Assembly: GCF_004193775.1 (NCBI RefSeq)
Contig: NC_041020.1
Location: 50,199,097-50,263,096 of the forward strand
DNA from: Glycine soja
Taxonomy: Eukaryota > Streptophyta > Magnoliopsida > Fabales > Fabaceae
Direction of reading: 5' to 3'
Length of the DNA: 64,000 nt
Below, in pieces: positions 1-12,300 of the stretch. Numbering within the stretch: the stretch's first letter is position 1; every line of letters starts with the position of its first letter. The notes beneath the pieces were generated by a model. It was not told the DNA's origin, did no database searches, and worked only from the letters and a program-made list of their open reading frames with translations. The position numbers and the translations under genes were made by a program.

Positions 1-1372
1 CCTAACAAGCCATTACTGCCACGCCCATCAACCTCAAAACTTGTTCCATTTCCTTCCATCTATTCAAAGTTAAATATCCCAAAAGATTCTAACCCACAAA
101 ATTTACCCTTCTTAGATCAAAACATCGATGCTCTCAAGCCTGTCTTTCTTTCCCTCTCAGCAATCTCTTTTCCATTGTTATTAGAAACCAAGGCAAGCAA
201 GCATCTGCATCCTCCCTCGCATTCTTTCATTTGATTTTGTGATGGTGATGATGGGTGTTGTGTTATTGGCACAGGATGCTCTTGCTGTTGGAGGAGAGTT
301 TGGGATATTGGAAGGAAGATCATTTGCTCTCATACACCCCATTGTGATGGGTTCTTTTTTCTTGTATACCTTGTGGGCAGGGTATTTGGGGTGGCAATGG
401 CGGCGAGTTAGGACAATCCAGAATGATATTAATGAACTCAAGAAACAAGTCAAACCTAACCCAGTCACCCCAGATGGCAAACCAGTGGAAGAAGCAGCAC
501 CATCACCAGTTGAACTCCAAATACAGCAACTCACTGAGGTAGGTACAAAAAGTGTATTGAAACAATATAATGTATGTCTCTCTGCATACCCTGATTTATA
601 TCATTACACGAACAATTTAGACAATGCCATAGCGTGTGGTTGTTTCATTAATTTCTGGATGCTGGATTATAATGGCAGCCAATAAAACAGTAAAATGCAT
701 GGAGCTAATCATGGAATGCTAAATTCTGTATCTGAATCTGATGAAGCATCTAATATGTTGGATACTCATATTCAGGAAAGAAAAGAGCTGATAAAAGGTT
801 CCTATAAGGATAGACACTTCAATGCAGGATCCATACTTCTAGGATTTGGGGTGCTTGAGTCAGTTGGTGGAGGAGTGAACACATGGTTTAGGACAGGAAA
901 GCTTTTTCCCGGTCCACATTTATTTGCGGGAGCAGGTAAAGATTAAATTTGTATTTGATGAACCAAAAATAAAGAGGGTAAAGATAACACAATACAGTTT
1001 AATTTCTATGCAGTAATGTCAATCAATAAAAAAAATTCTACAATTATTGTAGAAATTAACAAATTTACTATTCATGATCACTTGTTATTGGATAATAATA
1101 TAAAAATCCTTAATTCTGTTAGTGCATACACTATTTATTCTTCTTATATAAATTGGTGGTAAAAAAAAATGATAATTCTTGTGCAATCTCCAGCTATTAC
1201 TGCTTTATGGGCACTGGCAGCAGCCCTGGTACCATCAATGCAAAAAGGAAATGAAACAGCCAGAAATCTTCACATCGCGCTGAATGCAGTAAACGTTCTG
1301 CTCTTTGTGTGGCAGATTCCCACTGGAATTGACATTGTGTTCAAGGTGTTTGAGTTCACAACATGGCCTTGA
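1..1372 (+). CDS. DUF4079 family chloroplast membrane protein, 5' end outside window
   Basis: Four exons are visible: 1-192, 275-538, 776-935 and 1194-1372 (stop TGA 1370-1372). All joins keep frame, giving at least 264 residues. Exon 1 is open from base 1 with no in-frame ATG, so the start lies to the left; its Ser/Pro-rich start fits a plastid transit peptide, which is inference. The first intron (193-274, 82 nt) begins with GC (AAG|GCAAGC) and ends CACAG; with it the protein reads LLLETK-DALAVGGEFG. The other two introns are GT-AG. The mature part has several hydrophobic segments (for example IHPIVMGSFFLYTLW and ALWALAAALVP), the HFNAGSILLGFGVLESVGGG stretch, GKLFPGPHLFAGAG and a C-terminal VFEFTTWP. 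This matches the cyanobacterial/plant DUF4079 family of unknown function, probably thylakoid or envelope. A model starting at 239 would lose exon 1 and has only a GTG start. Confidence 0.85.
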
Positions 1373-1795
1373 ATGTAAGATTCTAAATTGTAAGTTCCCT
1401 GCTATTTTACTTTCAATTTTGCCTTCTGGCAACACCAAATAACGCAATTTTTGAAATTTTCCATTCTCGTTTAGCATGTACCATGACAGAGTGCCAGACA
1501 AGCATTGTATAATTGCATTACACCATTCTTTAGTGTAAATTAGCATGTAAAGAACTTATTACATTCGCATTATTACGTAATTGAATGAGTAGTGCTTGTA
1601 GTCTTGCACCTTGCTTATTCGGTAGGAAATATTTTAGAAATAATGTTGGAAATAATTCACGAAAATTGCAAATTTTCAAATTTCTGAGGTGCAGGGACCC
1701 TGATTTTAGATAGATATTCCTGATGAAATACGCCTAAGTACACGATAAATAAGTATTTATCGCGGTTATAACTTCCTTCTTTCACTGATTGTATA
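1373..1795. other. 3' flank of the DUF4079 gene, no gene seen
   Basis: AT-rich downstream sequence, probably including the 3' UTR. I see no coding exon. Confidence 0.5.
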
Positions 1796-2110
1796 TGTTG
1801 GGGGAAAATCCCCTTCGGATTCACAGTTAGAATCAAAGGTATGAGACACATATAAAACTATAAAAAAAAGAAGCAGCAAAAAGACATGTATTTAACGCGG
1901 TTCGACACTTTTACCTACATCTCATCAAAACATCTCAACAAATATCCACACACAATCAATTAATTGATGCTAATAGAGAGGATTTCGAATGACTCTTTGA
2001 ATAAGCATCGATGGATTGTTTCTCACAATTCCAAGAGCCAGCTCCCTTAGAAATTGGAAACAATTACACTTATACTCTTTGCTTTTTTGAATTGCACAGA
2101 ATATCGCTCT
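1796..2110 (+). mobile_element. Truncated LTR fragment, Copia-like
   Basis: The stretch begins TGTTGGGGGAAAATCCCC and contains TTTAACGCGGTTCGACAC followed by TTTTACCTACATCTC. That succession is characteristic of many plant Copia LTRs. No matching second LTR, coding region or clear right boundary is visible, so this is probably a truncated or decayed solo LTR. Confidence 0.45.
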
Positions 2111-2599
2111 TTTTTTATTTTATTTATATACTTTGAAAAATATTATTTTGACACCTCCTTATATATTATATTAATTGCTAAATTATTTGAAAAATACTAT
2201 ATCATATCCCTATAAAGAATGTTGTTGTAAACCTTAAATAAGGATGACTATTGTGTGTGCACTTCAAAAAAACCTCACAGGATATTAATGTAATTTGTGC
2301 TAGAAGTGATCACATCTAGATCTAGATCAATAGTAATAATTTTCACTTTTTAAATTTATTATATATTAAATCCACTCCAAATAATATTTGAAAATTTGAA
2401 TTGATTTTCTCAACACTATGGATCAGTTTAATTTGAAAAAAAAATGTAATACCTGACAAGATAACTCTAATTGTAGCATGTTTGATTTGAAAGACAAAAA
2501 TACTCCCTTATCTCTTCTTTCTCTCCCCCACTCTCTTGTTTCAGTTTCTGATTTTACTCAAAACTGTCGTCTTCTTGCTTAAGCGTATCAAACGCGAGT
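2111..2599. other. AT-rich intergenic, no gene seen
   Basis: No supported reading frame and no clear repeat structure. Confidence 0.4.
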
Positions 2600-3100
2600 G
2601 CGGATCCTCTGTAAAAGAGAGCAGCATTTGAAGCAGTAGCTTATTTACTGTTCAATACAGGACTTAAATTGTACAACTTACCACATCAGATCCATTCTCT
2701 ATAATGTCCATAATTTGCAAAATTTCATTTATTTTATTATTCTCTTTTCCCTGTTTACCTTTTGGTATTCCACAACAGAAAAAAGAGAAGAACAAGAACA
2801 CGCACAAACTTAGAAGACTAACGGAAAAAAAGATCACCGAATATAACCAAATACAAAGGTGCACCCACTGTACACGAAATGCATTCATCTTCGTCACTTT
2901 TCTTATTGTAATTCTCGTATAATTTTTTGCAGCAAGTGCAAAGTTTGATGGAGCATTTTAAGTATGGATTTTTAAGAGAATGGAACTGATGTGGTAAGGA
3001 ATACAGTTTAAGTCTCTTGTTGATCAGTAAATAAGCTACTGCTTCAAATATTGTTCTCTTTTACCATTGCAGAGGATCTGTACTAATCAAACGCACCCTA
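2600..3100. repeat. Foldback / MITE-like element with long imperfect inverted arms
   Basis: The left arm (about 2600-2701) and right arm (about 2974-3100) are imperfect reverse complements. Both carry GATCCTCTG, then TTTGAAGCAGTAGCTTATTTACTG-type sequence, then a segment ending ACCACATCAG..TCCATTCTCT. About 270 bp of AT-rich loop lies between the arms. It has no transposase, so it is a non-autonomous foldback or MITE. The outer ends are degenerate and no target-site duplication was identified, so the superfamily is unknown. Confidence 0.65.
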
Positions 3101-5348
3101 GGTGTGTATTACATATAGAATATTAAATATATAAATTAGAAGTACTAAAGGCAAGATTGATTTATTTAACAAAAGGTTATTTTATAAACATGTGGGTTTC
3201 TGATAGAAGGTTATTTTATAAGTATGTGTTAAGAGGTTTTAGTTTTACCAATACAGACTAAGATATTTCTCATATTTGAAGAACACATAAGAATTTCTTC
3301 GTGACCTTTTAGCAAATTTGCGGTACATATCAGTTTTTCTTTTATTAATAGGTTTCTTTATTAGTATACGAACTTTTTAATTTAATATATCTTTCAAAGA
3401 TTAGTGTATCAATATCATTAAATTTTTTTAATTAAATTGTTTTCTAAAAATTAAAATATCATGCATTTCTTTTTATAAAGGACTAAAATGGTGATACAGA
3501 GTGATAAATTTGATAACCGTTCCTAGTTCAAAAGAATTATATCCTATTTTAAAATAACTTTGTTACTATCAGGCATTAGCATATAGATGTGCATGATTTG
3601 TTAATCTCACGAGTAGTATACTATTTTGTTACTGAAGTTAATTTCGGGCAACACTCGTAACGTTGAGCCTCTACAATATCTGCATCTTCGCTGAATTAAT
3701 AAATTGGGGTTCAAAATTTTAGTTTTTATCATTTATTCAGTCAAAATATAATCAAATGCCAATATAATACACATACATAAAATTAAAACATTATCATTAT
3801 TTTTCATAAAGTAGTTATTTATTGAGTTGACTCAACGAGTTATTAAGCATGTAATTCAAAGTTTCAAATTCACTCCTTTAACAAATAAGTAAAAAAAATC
3901 AACTTAATAAATTATCACTAAATTAACTGAATCCTGATCTGATTTACTTACGAGTTTCTACTAATTTTACTTGTAATACTCAATAACATACTTTTTGGGC
4001 TTGGGTAAAATTAGCTGAAAAATTAATTAGAAGTTAAAAAGTTAATTGATGATTGAAAATTAAAAAAATAGCTTATTACATTTTAAGTGTATGATAAAAT
4101 TAACTTTTGAAATAATTAAAAAGTGTAAAATGATAAAAAAAAATTATAATTTATTTAAAAAGGATAAATAAAAAATTAAATAAATATATTAAAGATAAAA
4201 ATAATATAAAGAATCGTATATAGAAAACTAATATACAATTTTTAAATCTAAAGAATATTGATGACTAAATATGTGATATATCAGTATAATAATTAGGGCA
4301 ATATATAAACAAAAGTGGTAAACATAATTTTTCAGTCGAATGTAATATATTTGGCAAGTTGGAAAGAGTTGAATATTGTTATATCTGTGTTTATCGGTTT
4401 CTATCTAAGATAATGCAGTATATCACATTTATTGGCATTGTCTATGTTTATGAAAACATTTATTTCTTAAGTTTTAAGATGGCATCAAAACTACAAATGC
4501 ATTAGTATTATAACAATTATTCTCTAAAAAAAAAAATAACAATTATCCTAAAGAAAGTGTAACAAAAGAAAATTATCGTAAAGAATAAGAGGACGTACCA
4601 ATTTGAAGGCTAAAAGCACATTCTGAACGACGGTTAATTAAAGAAGAAGAAAGAAAGCCATCAACCATGGAATGGAACCCTCCATAAACAGTCAGCAGCA
4701 ATAAAGAAACAGATTGACTTCAAATAGACGTATGAAGGACAACGTCTGGTTTATATAAAATACATAGAGGTTCTTTTCGTCTGGAACGTTGAAATAGGTC
4801 AGTTTCGTACGGTAAAGGAAACCGCATGAAGCATCTTGAAAAGAACGAAAGGGAAGGAAAGGAAAGGCAGAGGCTATTATAGAGGATCGCTCCCTCACTG
4901 CTCCTGCAAGCAAAGTCACTAGCAAGAAAGTAAAATGAAGGAAGCTGCATCATGTCATGGTATTGGTATATACCAAAATTAAAATTGCCGTCAGTTTTGA
5001 CATATGGCATATGGTGTATGCTAGCCGTAATTATATTGTTGCATTACAACTATGATCATTCATTACCATTGTGAGCATGTAGCTGGTGTGTTATGTCAAA
5101 ACTCAAAACTAAATTCTAAATGACTCCAACCACGGATACCAAGCTTACTTTGTGAGCTTGTGTCAGCTGGAAGTGCCTACTGAATCAGATGCTTACTTAT
5201 TATTATTATTTTCTTTTTATGCTGTTACCAGTCTTGTCTCGCACGCCGTAGTCAGAATTCACTTTTTGTTTCTTTGAACGTGGGACTAGGGACAAGTTGT
5301 AGTATTTTTTGCACATTTCCTTTTCGCCCTACAGGCATTAGATGATTC
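3101..5348. other. AT-rich intergenic, no gene seen
   Basis: Short open frames occur but none has family resemblance, splice support or codon structure worth calling. The last few hundred bases presumably hold the promoter of the gene at 5447. Confidence 0.4.
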
Positions 5349-5356
5349 TATAAATA
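5349..5356 (+). promoter_or_regulatory. TATA box (TATAAATA) of the 5447 gene
   Basis: A perfect plant TATA box lies about 90 bases before the ATG at 5447, leaving room for a 5' UTR of roughly 60 bases. Confidence 0.6.
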
Positions 5357-5446
5357 ACATGGCGTCCACCATATACTTTTGTGCTCATCATTCTCCTCCT
5401 CATCCCTATTTCCTTCACGGTTTGAACAGTTCCTAAACTAAAAGCC

Positions 5447-6400
5447 ATGGCTAACCCACCCCCAGTTCGTCCATGGTTCCGCTTAGCCTCTATTCGCTCT
5501 ACCCCTGCCCCTGCCCCTGCCCCTGCCCAAGAGTCTCGCACTACTTTGGGTCTGCCCGCATTTAGAACCGCTTCAGCACCATCATCACCACAGACTCAGC
5601 CAACTCAGGTTCAAGAACATTCTCAACCTAACAGATTCTCTTCTTCTTCTTCTTCTTCACTCCCAACTTCACTTGTCCACAATGCCACACTTTCAACATC
5701 TCCCCCAGAGAAGCACACCCGTGTGCCCGTGTCAAGTCCCACTCACTCTCCAAAAATAATAAAACAATCTGACCCTAGCCCAATGCACTCACCAAACAAT
5801 AACAGAACCACCGCATCTCCACCCTCTCCCCTCACCCTCCCACCTTCCCAGTTGATGGCCGAGCCCAATATACCCCAACAGCCCGATCCCAAGACCGTGC
5901 TAGTCCAGAAAACCATTGACAGGCCCAAGCCCTGGCTCACTGGCGCCACTGGATCCCATAAAAACCACGGAAAACACGTCACCGTCAAAGAGAGTGAATC
6001 CAAGGAGAAGGGTATTCACAGAAAGCTTTCGCAGTCTGAGGAGTCTGGTATGAGAGTCATAACCATTGCAGGGGAAAACAGAGGAGCGTACATGGAACTC
6101 ATCCAGTCCCCGAAGAAACACGATCCAAAGTATCTTCACAAGAAAGGAAATTCCAACATCAACGTGGACGGGGTTGAATCCGCTGAAGAAGGGAATGTGA
6201 ACAAGAATCAGAAAGGTAGAACTTCTTCTTCGTTTCCCATGGCTGCGTACATGAACAGCAATGTGCAGTGTGTGAACAACTCGCTGCTGTACCACACTTC
6301 TTGCTCCCATCACAACCCCGGTGTGCGCCTCTCTCTTTCCAAGAAACCATTCGGGGAAGGTTTCCATCTCAAGGAACACGCTGATGGTCACAACACTTGA
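5447..6400 (+). CDS. Proline/serine-rich plant protein of unknown function, single exon
   Basis: The frame runs unbroken for 317 residues from ATG 5447 (context AAAGCCATGG) to TGA 6398-6400. I do not recognise a named family. The first ~150 residues are low-complexity: a PAPAPAPA run near residue 20, a polyserine run near 66, and many SP/TP dipeptides, suggesting a disordered phosphorylatable tail. The second half looks constrained: a PKPWLTGATGSHKNHGKH segment near 160-175, an RVITIAGENRGAYMEL segment near 203-218, and a Cys/His-containing C-terminus (TSCSHHNPGVRLSLSKKPFG) that could bind a partner. No signal peptide or membrane segment is visible. A TATA box sits about 90 bases upstream. 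The long antisense frame over the same region is a shadow. It is a real gene with good confidence and unknown function. Confidence 0.8.
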   Translation: MANPPPVRPWFRLASIRSTPAPAPAPAQESRTTLGLPAFRTASAPSSPQTQPTQVQEHSQPNRFSSSSSSSLPTSLVHNATLSTSPPEKHTRVPVSSPTHSPKIIKQSDPSPMHSPNNNRTTASPPSPLTLPPSQLMAEPNIPQQPDPKTVLVQKTIDRPKPWLTGATGSHKNHGKHVTVKESESKEKGIHRKLSQSEESGMRVITIAGENRGAYMELIQSPKKHDPKYLHKKGNSNINVDGVESAEEGNVNKNQKGRTSSSFPMAAYMNSNVQCVNNSLLYHTSCSHHNPGVRLSLSKKPFGEGFHLKEHADGHNT

Positions 6401-9169
6401 TTCCAAAAACATATATATTGGATTTGCTTCTTTTCTGTTTTCTGGCTTGCGGTATATATTGTTGGAGAAAATAAAAAAGATGGAGTTATCAACTTGGGGC
6501 ATGGAATGATTCTAATTCTTGTGCTTGTGGAGGAAAGTTGAAGATTCTTCACTACCCTTAGTGGCAAAAATAATAAATATGTATGGCTGATTATTACGGC
6601 TTTGATTACTTTTTGTATGGAAGAGATTCTGAACTTACCAGTCTATTACAAGGGTTGTGTATTGTTGATGATCCTTTGTTATTTGTTCCTTCACACACTG
6701 CTGTTTTTGTAATAAATTTGTATGACCTATGATGTTGTGTTCAAACATTTGTAAAAAATTGTGTCGTGCTCAACTTTGATGTATTTAACTCAAATATAGC
6801 ACTTCCATTCTTGTCTTTCGTTCTAGCATATTACTTCCTTATCTTTCCTAAAATTTTCAATATCTGGTTATGAAAAAAGATAGTGAATCCTTTTAAAAAT
6901 AATATAATTTGATTATAAAAGATAGTTGGGTTAAGTCAATTAAATTGCCAGCTAATAATTTGCTAATTCAACTCTTTACAGGCTTGCATAATAGTTGATA
7001 ACTTTTTTTTTCTTTATGCAAAAATTACTTGAAATCACATTTGAGACGGAAAAGTAACACTATATTGCATCTGATATAAATCTCTTGAATTTGTAACAAA
7101 TATATTGTAACAACTACAAACTTGTAAGTGAAAAATAGACATAAAACTTTTAAACGTAGAAAAGTAATCCTCTAAATATAAAAGGTAAAAATCATAATCA
7201 GTCAATCAGATTACATCATGATAAAAAAAAAAAACATATACAACATCTTCAAATGGAAATACTTTAATGAGTTGCTTAACTTTTTTATTTTATTTTTATA
7301 TTAAAGCAGATGACATGAAAATTGTTTATATAAATAATTATTACTTAACAAAATTTATATGATAAATATCATATTTTTTAAGTATTATAATACCTATAAA
7401 ATTAAATTAAACATTCCCTTTTAAAAACTTTAATATTTGTTGTACGTAGTAATCATGATCCATTAGTGGATAAGTGAGTCAGCTTTCATTTGTTAGAAAG
7501 TTAGTTAATTAGTTAGTAGTTTGTTGCTAAAAAATAGAAAGTAAGGTGTTGAGATATAATTTTCAGTTTTATCATTTCAGTCCTTAACAATAATATATAA
7601 ATACAATTAATCATTTAATAAGATGGTTGAATGAGTTTATACATTTACTAAGAAGAATAGATTGTGATAAAAAAAATTCTCTCTCTCCAATCTCATACAT
7701 TTTTTTCTATTAGAGTAAATTCATATGTTCTTGACATCAACAATATTAGAGTAAATTTTCATATAAAATATTTAAATTTATATAAAATTACAAGACCTAA
7801 CTATAAATATAAATAATTCATTTAAGTAACTATATAATGTAAATGGTCTAAGATGAGGAGTAAAACAAGTGCACAAACTCTACTCATCAATTAGTCAAAC
7901 AACTACTATTGTTTGGTTTGGTTTGGTGAGTATAAAATGATTATGAGTTTACCTAAAAACAATTATTTTATTGCTTCTAAAAAATAAAAATCAAGGTGAG
8001 TCGTAAATCTGAACACATTAAAACAACAAATAGAAAATCAATAAAATGAAAAAAAGGAGAAAATTCATTCACATTGTGAACTAAATATCTGTTTTCATAG
8101 CCAATGGTCTGATCGTTGAATTTAAGAATAGTTTTATTTACTGTATTTAAATGCAAAACTTGTTTTAAGATAATGTAACTTTGGACTATTTGTAGTACAG
8201 GTTTTCTTACCTCGAGGCTGGAGGCCATAGGCGGTTAGCTATAGCGGTCATAAACATAATAATAATTAAGCTTTTACATATTTTATTGTTGTTGATTCTC
8301 GTAATCACCAATTAAATATAAACATTTTTGGTAAGAGAGAGTTAAATATAGACATTTTACTCTACAGCAATATTTAAAAGATTAACTTTTTGTTTCACCA
8401 GTTTATCGTAATCTGAAATTAATTTTAACATATTCGAGTTTTAAAAATTAACTTTTTTTTTTATCAGTAACTTTATCTATTTAAGGAAGAGGTTAGTACA
8501 CTTTGATATTTTATTTTCCTTCAAATTTTAAATATTTTTAAGAGAAATTTTTTATATATTTTCACAATTATATATTGATAATAACATTTTTTTACTTAAT
8601 GATAATATTTTATATAATATAATATAATATAATAGCGATATTATGTATTTTATTGTAAATATGTATTATAAATTATAATTTAATTTAAATCTAGTATTTT
8701 ATCTACAATTTAAATAATTCAGTCTTACCTCATATATTATTAATTTTTAATCAAATCAAATTTAAATCAATAAATGACGCTATTAAATGAAGTTGGAATT
8801 AAAATAAGTCCATTATAACATATACTATAAATTCAAAAAAAATGAAAAATTTATTACACAAAACACCTCCACATATATTCATTTTTTTTACTCAAAAAAA
8901 ATTATTCATTTTTTTAAACACGAGCATATCATGCATCCAATATATTACTAGAAATCCATCTCGTGGAACGCGTGGCTTTTAATATAATAGTTCAATTTAT
9001 GGGAAAGAAAAACTAAGCATTAGCTCTCTTAAAAAAAAAAAACAACAACAAGTAACAAAATAAAATAAAATTGAAACGTATATTTAATACTAACTTACTT
9101 TTAAAGAATAATGTATGATACCTAAAATACGAGCAATTAATGTTCGAACTAAGTAGATCCGATCCGATG
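6401..9169. other. AT-rich intergenic, no gene seen
   Basis: Includes the 3' UTR of the preceding gene. The rest is AT-rich with no supported exon. Confidence 0.4.
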
Positions 9170-9177
9170 TATAAATA
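9170..9177 (+). promoter_or_regulatory. TATA box (TATAAATA) of the cytochrome b5 gene
   Basis: It lies about 190 bases before ATG 9359. The leader may contain a short 5'-UTR intron, with a GTAAG donor near 9249 and a TTGCAG acceptor ending near 9347; this is a guess from splice signals only. Confidence 0.5.
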
Positions 9178-9358
9178 AGTTGTGAGGTAGAAAGGTAGTG
9201 CTTTGAACTTCAAGGGCAAAAAAAGTTGTGCTGTGCCGCCTCTTCCGTGTAAGAATTTTTCTTCAACTTTTCCCATTTTGTGTTATTTTTTTTTCCTCAC
9301 TAGTTGTGAATAATCTGGGAGTGCGTGTGGTTGATTTTGTGTTGCAGAGGCAGCAGCA

Positions 9359-12300
9359 ATGGCCTCAAATCCCAAAACTTTGACCTTTGAGGAGGTAGCT
9401 AAGCACAACAACAAAAAGGATTGCTGGATTATTATCAATGGAAAGGTCTGCTTCTTCTTTCTCTCTATCTTAGTTGATCTGTTTCACAGTTTTCAGTTTC
9501 TGGGATTTAACATGATGCGTGCTAAATGCTCATGAAGATGACCGAGGAATTAATTATAGGGGTGTGATGCGGTTCAGAAGCCACATGTTAATCTCCAATA
9601 CAGTGTATTAAGCTAATCAATTTTATTCAGAGTAATGTTAATGAGCATAATAAATCATCTAACTTAACTAGTTATCAAAGTGAATTGCTTGATTTGTTGA
9701 GAATTGAGATTAATAACCAAAATGTAGAAACAAAAAATTCAACTCTGCAATACAAAGACAACGTTGGAACAGAATGCCAACAGATTAGAATTTGGAAACC
9801 TTATCAAGCAATCCAGATTTGAATGCCTATTCTGAAAGTGACATGCTAATAAAATTTATGGAGAATTGACTCTTATATTATTCACGTAGTTATGTGATGA
9901 CCAAAAATATATGCTCGAGTTAGTAACAGCCTGCTGATAACAAGAGACGTCTTAAAAACAGTTATCCTAAGTTTGAATTTCAATATACAACAACCTCAAC
10001 CGAACAATTATACCTATTATGAAGAACAGCACAATTGCAATGGAAGTTGTTAGGCTTGATGTTATCCCTTATTACCCCCTTCTTCATGTTGGAGAGTGAA
10101 GATTAAGATTTAAGAACTCCCAACTTGGTCAACGGGCCGTGAAACTGCCTAGAGCCCAAAAGCCTTAGTAAATACATCATCTGGTTGTTGCTTAGTGAGA
10201 ACATAATTAGTAGCGATGATGCTGGATAGAAGATGCTCATGGAAAACGGGAATCACCGATATATGAAGGGCTTTATTGATTATAACAAAAGTGGTGTAGG
10301 AGTCTTAGAAGGGACTCACAGAGAAGTCAATAAACCTCCCAGCCAAATTATCACACTAGTTGCATGAGAGATGCGCATGCATTCGGTTCATTACCAGCAA
10401 TCACTTGCTCATCAATGTACGAAAGTATGACTAAGAAAGTGGATCCAAAAGAACAAGTGAATAGACTATGGTTGAAGCCATATTTAGTTAATGCTTGTGA
10501 AACTTTTGTATACCAATTTCTCAATGTAATCTGTAGGAACTGCCATGAACATTTCTTGATTGAATTGTCAACAATCATTGAATAGTTGTCATCTTAACCA
10601 TGGATGTAAATGTCTCTCTAAAATCTTCTCCTTCAATCTATGTGTATTCCTTTGCAACCAAGCATTTTTATATTTATCAACCAACCCTCTTGCATCCTAC
10701 TAATTTCTTTCCTTCAAAGTAGCAGTTCCATCATACATTGTTTGGAGCAATGACATACATCACAACATTCCAATTTATTTCCATCAAATTGAAAACTGAG
10801 AGATCCACTAATAGTGCGATAAAACATGCCTTTGGCTTCCTCATTAATTTCTCTAATATTTTGAATTATTGATCCCAAATATTTAAACTTGGAAACTTGT
10901 AGTATGACATCTTCTCTCATATTTATTTTTTCTAGTAATATTCCCCTTGTGTGTAATGAATATACTCCCTCTTATTCCTACTTAAGCGTAAGGTCAAAAA
11001 CCCTTTATTTCCAGTGTGTCTCCAAATTTCAAGCTTACGGTCAATTGTTTCCCTTGATTCCTCAATCAAGACTATATCCAATTGCAACTAAATTGAGGAA
11101 TAAAGAGAACATTGTGCAACTTCATCATGTTGTTAAGGTTCAAGGGTCCCTTCTTAACTACCACAACATCTCCTGTTGGCACAGTTATATGCAGTGGCTT
11201 GTCAAGACTTTGTATGTCTTCAAGTATAGAATATATAAGGGTCATGTGTTGTGAAGCACTACTGTCTGACACCCAGTTATTGAACCATGTATTAAATGAT
11301 TACCGGATTCATTATTGTGTTATCATTGCTCTTATTAGCATGAGATCTGTGGAATGCATGATTGTTGCAGTTTCCTTCTGCACCTGAGACCTTACTCTGG
11401 TTATTATCAATGCATGCTAGGTGTGCTCTTCCTGAAACCATGATTGTTGCAGTTTTTAGTTGAGTTCTTTTTGCTATGGGAGGCTTTTGGTTGAAGAACA
11501 AGTCCTACATTGGTAGGTTAGAAAAAGTTAAAGGGTATATATGCAAGAGGACCATGTGTCCAAAGTACCTAGGAATTTTTGGACAAATAGATCACTCATA
11601 CTAAAACCCACTACCTCTCTCTCCCATACTCTTGGACAGTAGTCTGTACATAAATTCTAATACATGATTGATTGCTAAGCTACTGGCAAGTAGACAAAAA
11701 TTATTGAAAATTTTCAGACGTGTTTAATGTAGAATCACATATTGTTACATAGTTATTGAACATTTCTTTTCCTTTTTTTTTTTCCCGCGGTAGAATAACA
11801 GAAAGGTGATTACTGAATTGTGCAGTGTATGATGAATGAGACCCGTAACATCATGAGTATTTCAGTAATTATTATTTATTGTAAGTTGTAATGACACAGA
11901 CAGTTTTCAACATGTTGGTGAAGTGATATATTCATTCTTTAAAATGTTAAAAAATCTGGACGTGGAAGAATCTCATCTGTGAAATCAACATCCTCACAAG
12001 TCACAAGCAGCTCTTGATAGGTTAATCATGTCTTGTCCAGTATCTTGGATACCTAAGCTAATATCTTCACTATCCTCTTCTATAAGAATCTCCCTGGCAG
12101 CTGATACATTTTTTAATAGCAACATCCTCAGTACCCCAGGTTTAACAATTTTTTGTTCAAACTGAGTCTATAATTGATCTAGCAATCCCATATCTACTAA
12201 AGGATTGAAGTTGGAATCTGAATAATTCATATTCATTTGAATAACTTTGAATAATGTCATCATATCTGATGAATTATCACATTTCCCTTAAATTTTACAT

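Noticed and set aside
5900..6502. Antisense 200-codon frame
   Set aside because: Shadow of the proline/serine-rich gene on the plus strand, with no conserved features.
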